This document shows, one piece after another, positions 13,683 through 17,428 of a DNA stretch of 17,428 nucleotides (positions within the stretch are counted from its first letter, which is position 1; each line of letters starts with the position of its first letter). The notes beneath the pieces are model-generated. The model worked only from the letters and a program-made list of their open reading frames with translations. It was not told the DNA's origin and made no database searches. Source of the DNA: PLA2 sp036273915 (GTDB taxonomy: Bacteria; Planctomycetota; PLA2); the NCBI GenBank assembly GCA_036273915.1, contig DASUGR010000252.1, positions 1-17,428 of the forward strand. The letters run 5' to 3'. Position numbers and translations under genes: made by a program.

Positions 13683-15245
13683 TCAGCCGATGAAGCTCCG
13701 GAGCGCGGCCACCGCGGGCTGGTAGACGTCGATCAGGGGCGCCGGGTAGAGGCCGAGGAAGATCGTCGGCGCGAGCAGGGCGATCATCGCCACCGACTCG
13801 CGGCGCGACGCGTCGGGAAACGACTCGTACGCCGGGTTCGTCTTGCCGAGGAAGACCCGCTGGATCGCGCGCAGGTAGTAGGCCGCGGTGAAGACGAGGC
13901 CGAGCGTGGAGATCAGCGTGATCACCCGGGCGCCCGCGTAGTAGTCCGTCTTGTACGAGCCGACGAACGTGAGGAACTCGCCCCAGAAGCCGGACAGCGC
14001 CGGCAGCCCGAGCGAGGCGAACATCGCGATCGTCGCGATCGTCCCGTAGACGGGCATCCTCCACAGGAGTCCGCCGAACCGGTTGAGGTCGCGGTGGTGC
14101 GCGCGGTCGTACACGACGCCGACCACGAGGAACAGGAGGCCGCTGATCGTGCCGTGGTTGAAGAGCTGCAGGATCGCGCCGTTGAGCCCCTCGGGCGTCA
14201 TCGCCGCGAATCCGAGCAGGCAGAATCCCATGTGCGACACCGACGAGTACGCGACCATCTTCTTGAAGTCGGTCTGCGCCATGGCCACGAGCGCGCCGTA
14301 GACGATGTTGATGACGCCGAGCACGCCGATCCAGAACGCGGCGTCCTTCATGACGGAGGGGAAGAGCGGGAAGTTGATCCGCAGCATGCCGTACCCGCCG
14401 AGCTTCAGGAGGATGCCGGCGAGGATCACGGAGATCGGCGTCGGCGCCTCGACGTGCGCGTCGGGGAGCCACGTGTGGAACGGGAAGACCGGCACCTTCA
14501 CCGCGAACGCGACGAACATGCCCCAGAAGACGAGCGAGGCGATGAGGCCCGCGTTCGCGCCGTAGTGGGCGAGGATGCCGCCCGAGACGAACCGCGTCTG
14601 CGCCGCGTAGGCGGTGAGGTCGGGGATCGAGAACGCGTTGCCGCGCTGCGCCGGGTCGAGGACGCTCCGGAACCCGGGGTCGCTCGTGACCGCGAAGTAC
14701 ACGACGAGGATCCCCGCGAGGAGGAAGATCGACCCGAACAGCGTGTACAGGAAGAACTTGATCGCCGCGTAGATCCGCCGCGGGCCGCCCCAGACCCCGA
14801 TCAGGAAGTACATCGGAAGGAGCATGACCTCCCAGAACACGTAGAAGAGGAAGAGGTCGAGCGAGGCGAACGTCCCGAGGATGCCCGTGTGGAGCAGCAG
14901 GAACATCGCCCAGTAGCCGCGCGTGCCCTTCTCGATGTTCCACGACGCGAGCGCGGCGGAGAAGGCGAGAAGGCCGGTCAGGAAGATGAGGATGCCCGAG
15001 AGCCCGTCGACGCCGATCCGGTAGTGGACGTCGAAGCTGCCGAGCTGGATCCACGCCACGTCCGCCGCGAGCGCGTACTCGCCGGGGGCGAGGTTCACGG
15101 ACTTGAAGAGCACGAGCGTCGAGAGCACGAAGGTGGCGAGCGCGCCGAGCATGCCGATCATGCGCGCGTGCTTGCAGTCCTTCGTGAAGAGGATGGCGAT
15201 CATCGCCGCGGCCGGGAGGAAGATCGTGATCGTGAGGAGATTCAT
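13683..15245 (-). CDS. nuoM: NADH-quinone oxidoreductase subunit M
   Basis: NuoM is the central antiporter-like proton-pumping subunit of complex I. The 520-aa protein contains FWEVMLLPMYFLIGVWGG with the essential E139, and AVKVPVFPFHTWLPDAHVEA with K250, the strongest NuoM signature. MAQTDFKKMVAYSSVSHMGF and LFNHGTISGLLFLVVGVVYDR are also diagnostic. The ATG at 15245 gives the typical N-terminus MNLLTITIFLPAAAMIAILF; a GGGG run is 8-11 nt upstream. It starts 8 nt after the nuoL stop and ends next to nuoN. No unusual change was noticed except a longer periplasmic-type loop around residues 185-225, between two membrane segments. Confidence 0.97.
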   Translation of the reverse strand: MNLLTITIFLPAAAMIAILFTKDCKHARMIGMLGALATFVLSTLVLFKSVNLAPGEYALAADVAWIQLGSFDVHYRIGVDGLSGILIFLTGLLAFSAALASWNIEKGTRGYWAMFLLLHTGILGTFASLDLFLFYVFWEVMLLPMYFLIGVWGGPRRIYAAIKFFLYTLFGSIFLLAGILVVYFAVTSDPGFRSVLDPAQRGNAFSIPDLTAYAAQTRFVSGGILAHYGANAGLIASLVFWGMFVAFAVKVPVFPFHTWLPDAHVEAPTPISVILAGILLKLGGYGMLRINFPLFPSVMKDAAFWIGVLGVINIVYGALVAMAQTDFKKMVAYSSVSHMGFCLLGFAAMTPEGLNGAILQLFNHGTISGLLFLVVGVVYDRAHHRDLNRFGGLLWRMPVYGTIATIAMFASLGLPALSGFWGEFLTFVGSYKTDYYAGARVITLISTLGLVFTAAYYLRAIQRVFLGKTNPAYESFPDASRRESVAMIALLAPTIFLGLYPAPLIDVYQPAVAALRSFIG

Positions 15246-15253
15246 CGCGGCCC

Positions 15254-17251
15254 CTACAAGACGAAGACGATGATCACGACCGCGACGGCGGTGAGGCCGA
15301 GCGCGGCGGTGATGTAGTTTCGGATCCGGCCGGTCTGCGCGGTGGCGACCATCGCCCCCGCGCCCTCGGCCACGTCGGCGGTGAGGTTCACCGCGCCATC
15401 GACGACCACCTGGTCGGCGTCGCCGCTCGCGTCGCCGATGAAGAGGGACACGGCGCCGGTGACGTTGACCGCGCCGTCCACGACGTTCGCGTCGACCCAG
15501 GCGGATTGATCGGACATCGCGTTGGCCGCGGCGACGACCCCGTCGAGGTACATCTCGTCCATGTGGAACTTGTGGACGGAGAGATCGTGGAGGGGCCCGG
15601 GGAGGAGGCGCGACTTCTCGTCGCGGCGCCCGGAGGCGAAGGCGGCGACGCCGAGCGCGAGGCCCAGCCCGCCGGTCGTGTACGCGAGCAGCAGGAAGTA
15701 CCAGGGGTGCTCGTGCTCGTGCGGGTGCCCGCCCGGCTCGATGTACGCCACCTCCTCGTGCCCGACGTCGGGGTGCGACTCGTAGTACGCGGGCGTCCCG
15801 AAGAAGTCGTCGGCGAAGCCGCCCCAGAGGATCCACGGCGTGAACGCGGCGAGGATCACGAGCGGGGCGATCATCACGACCGGCGACTCGTGCGCGTGCG
15901 CGAACTTCTCCTCGTTCTTCGGCTTGCCCATGAAGCAGAGCCAGACGAGCCGCGTCATGTAGAACGCGGTGAGGAACGCGACGCCGAAGCCGAGGACGAA
16001 GAGCACGTAGTGGTGCCCGTGGAGCGCCTGGAGGAGGATCGCGTCCTTGCTCAGGAACCCGCTCGTGAGCGGGATCCCGGCGAGCGCGAGGGTCGAGATC
16101 ACGAAGGTCCAGAACGTGACGGGCATCTTCGCCCGGAGCCCGCCCATGTCCTTCAGGTCCTGCGCGTGGTGCATCGCGTGGATCACGGAGCCCGACCCGA
16201 GGAAGAGGCACGCCTTGAACATCGCGTGCGTGCAGAGGTGGAACATGGCGGCCCACGGCGCGCCGACGCCCACGCCGAGGATCATGTAGCCGAGCTGGCT
16301 GATCGTCGAGTAGGCGAGGACCTTCTTGATGTCGGTCTGGCTGACCGCGATGATCGCGCCGATGAACGCGGTGATCCCGCCCGTCCACGCGATGAACCCG
16401 AGCGCGTCCGGCGTGAAGAGCGGGAACATGCGCGCGGAGAGGTAGACGCCCGCCGCCACCATCGTCGCCGCGTGGATGAGCGCGCTGACCGGCGTCGGGC
16501 CCGCCATGGCGTCCGGCAGCCAGACGTGGAGCGGGAACTGCGCCGACTTGCCGACCGCGCCGAAGAAGAGGCCGACGCCCGCGAGCCCGAGCAGCCACTC
16601 CTGGCCCCCGAACGCCCCCCCCTTCACGGCATCGAAGACCTCCCCGATGTGCAGCGTGCCGCACTGCCGGTAGAGGATCATGATGCCGATGAGCATCCCG
16701 ACGTCGCCCACGCGCGTCGTGATGAACGCCTTCTTCGCCGCCTCCGCGTTCGCGAGGTCCTCGCTCCAGAACCCGATCAGCTTGTAGGAGCAGAGGCCCA
16801 CGAGCTCCCAGCCGATGAAGAGCATCAGCAGGTTGTCCGCGAGCGTCAGCACGAGCATGGCGACGCCGAAGAACGCCAGCCAGAAGAAGAAGCGGGGGTA
16901 CCGCGGGTCGCCCTTCATGTACCCCGTCGAGTAGAGGAACACGAGGGTCGAGACGATGGTGACGACGCAGAGCAGCGCTGCGGTCAGGCCGTCGACGACC
17001 ATGCCCATCTTGAACGTGATGCCGTCCGCGAGCTCGAACCACGTCCAGCTCGCCGCGAAGTAGTGGCCCGGCGGGAGCTTCGCCCACGCGAGCATCGCGG
17101 CCACCGCCAGCACGAGCGACGCCGCCATCGTCCCCACCACGACGAAGTCGCCCTTGCGCGGCAGGCGCGGGCCGAGGACCTGCTGCACGACCGCGCCGAT
17201 CGCCGGCAGGAAGAGGATCCAGGGGACGTAGGAGGGAAGCGTCTCGGCCAT
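15254..17251 (-). CDS. nuoL: NADH-quinone oxidoreductase subunit L
   Basis: NuoL is the distal proton-pumping subunit with the long lateral helix of complex I. The ATG at 17251 (2 nt after the nuoK stop, AGGGG upstream) gives 665 aa. Conserved features are FIGWELVGLCSYKLIGFW with E149, GAVGKSAQFPLHVWLPDAM with K235, SALIHAATMVAAGVYL, and QTDIKKVLAYSTISQLGYM. Two local features are odd: a His/Glu-rich loop at about residues 491-518 (spaced HPDVGHEE and HPHEHEHP) between membrane segments, and a repeated VVDGAVN[VL]T motif near 589 and 614 before the last helix. The final QTGRIRNYI...VVIIVFVL is the usual NuoL ending. An alternative TTG start 6 nt upstream is less likely. Confidence 0.97.
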   Translation of the reverse strand: MAETLPSYVPWILFLPAIGAVVQQVLGPRLPRKGDFVVVGTMAASLVLAVAAMLAWAKLPPGHYFAASWTWFELADGITFKMGMVVDGLTAALLCVVTIVSTLVFLYSTGYMKGDPRYPRFFFWLAFFGVAMLVLTLADNLLMLFIGWELVGLCSYKLIGFWSEDLANAEAAKKAFITTRVGDVGMLIGIMILYRQCGTLHIGEVFDAVKGGAFGGQEWLLGLAGVGLFFGAVGKSAQFPLHVWLPDAMAGPTPVSALIHAATMVAAGVYLSARMFPLFTPDALGFIAWTGGITAFIGAIIAVSQTDIKKVLAYSTISQLGYMILGVGVGAPWAAMFHLCTHAMFKACLFLGSGSVIHAMHHAQDLKDMGGLRAKMPVTFWTFVISTLALAGIPLTSGFLSKDAILLQALHGHHYVLFVLGFGVAFLTAFYMTRLVWLCFMGKPKNEEKFAHAHESPVVMIAPLVILAAFTPWILWGGFADDFFGTPAYYESHPDVGHEEVAYIEPGGHPHEHEHPWYFLLLAYTTGGLGLALGVAAFASGRRDEKSRLLPGPLHDLSVHKFHMDEMYLDGVVAAANAMSDQSAWVDANVVDGAVNVTGAVSLFIGDASGDADQVVVDGAVNLTADVAEGAGAMVATAQTGRIRNYITAALGLTAVAVVIIVFVL

Positions 17252-17253
17252 CG

Positions 17254-17428
17254 TCAACCCCTGAGGCTCGAGGCCCGGTCCACGTCGACGTCGGTCCGCT
17301 TGTCGAAGAGCTGCAGGATGATCGCGAGCGCGACGGCGGCCTCCGCCGCGGCGAGCACGATCACGAAGAGCGCGAAGACCTGCGCGTCGAGGCCGCCGGA
17401 GAAGCGGCTGAACCCGACGAGGTTGACG
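17254..17428 (-). CDS. nuoK: NADH-quinone oxidoreductase subunit K (partial, 5' end outside)
   Basis: Only the last 57 residues are in the window; the gene enters from the right edge. The visible part, VNLVGFSRFSGGLDAQVFAL followed by FVIVLAAAEAAVALAIILQLF, matches the C-terminal half of NuoK, a small three-helix membrane subunit of complex I that couples quinone chemistry to the pumping subunits. The glutamate in AAAEAAVALAI is the conserved membrane-embedded Glu of the last helix. The tail DKRTDVDVDRASSLRG is typical. The stop is 2 nt before nuoL, confirming the standard K-L-M-N order. Confidence 0.93.
   Translation of the reverse strand, partial: VNLVGFSRFSGGLDAQVFALFVIVLAAAEAAVALAIILQLFDKRTDVDVDRASSLRG

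Noticed and set aside
13305..15317. A 670-codon + strand frame opposite nuoN and nuoM
   Set aside because: Composition is low complexity (Arg, Glu, Asp, His) and it lies opposite well-conserved membrane protein genes.
13683..17087. A 1134-codon - strand frame running from nuoL territory into nuoM
   Set aside because: Only the part from 15245 down is the real NuoM; the rest is a wrong-frame, Arg/His-rich shadow of NuoL, so this is not a fusion.
17252..17257. TTG at 17257 as the start of nuoL
   Set aside because: It would overlap the nuoK stop and adds only two residues; ATG 17251 has an AGGGG site at proper distance and the standard N-terminus.
1..17428. CRISPR arrays, insertion sequences, prophage or attachment sites
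   Set aside because: No regularly spaced repeats, transposase or integrase coding regions, or flanking tRNA genes were found; the 20-nt G-rich repeat is too short and its surroundings too ordinary to call a mobile element.

Overview
The window is a very GC-rich (roughly 70%), densely packed bacterial chromosome segment. No tRNA, rRNA, CRISPR array, IS element or integrase gene was seen. The two-membrane features (complex I operon, exported HtrA-type proteases, a lipoprotein signal on a methyltransferase) together with a SufS/SufU/SufT-type Fe-S operon suggest an uncultured Gram-negative-type lineage. Planctomycetota is my tentative guess; Acidobacteriota, Myxococcota or Gemmatimonadota cannot be excluded from sequence alone.

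Left part, + strand (1-3277): the tail of a suf operon, sufD (its 5' end runs off the window), sufS, sufU and a DUF59/SufT-like gene, with tiny gaps or overlapping start/stop codons. Together they build and deliver Fe-S clusters. Both a Rieske oxygenase just downstream and complex I at the far end need such clusters. The suf block is followed by a perfect 10-bp hairpin with a TTCG loop.

Middle, mostly + strand (3407-10707): a Rieske non-heme iron oxygenase alpha subunit; a multi-pass lipase-maturation-factor (LMF1/2-like) protein; a small SpoIIAA/STAS-like gene on the - strand; then a translationally coupled pair made of an intact HtrA/DegP-type serine protease and a second, larger protein with two HtrA-like domains. 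Its second domain has Arg at all three catalytic-triad positions, and its first has lost His and Ser. A HEAT-repeat protein follows. Several genes in this part have no Shine-Dalgarno sequence but carry a TANNNT box 6-8 nt before a start codon, which suggests leaderless transcripts.

Right part, - strand (17428 down to 10891): the distal end of a complex I operon, nuoK (partial), nuoL, nuoM, nuoN. It continues with very short gaps into a ferritin-like protein with degraded metal ligands and a protein-L-isoaspartate O-methyltransferase carrying a lipoprotein signal peptide. The HEAT-repeat gene and the methyltransferase gene converge on a 183-nt spacer without a gene.

Most noteworthy: the HtrA/pseudo-HtrA pair; the apparently exported isoaspartyl methyltransferase at the end of the nuo operon with the degenerate ferritin-like protein; the recurring leaderless-promoter pattern; and an exact 20-nt G-rich repeat found once between genes and once inside a signal-peptide coding region.
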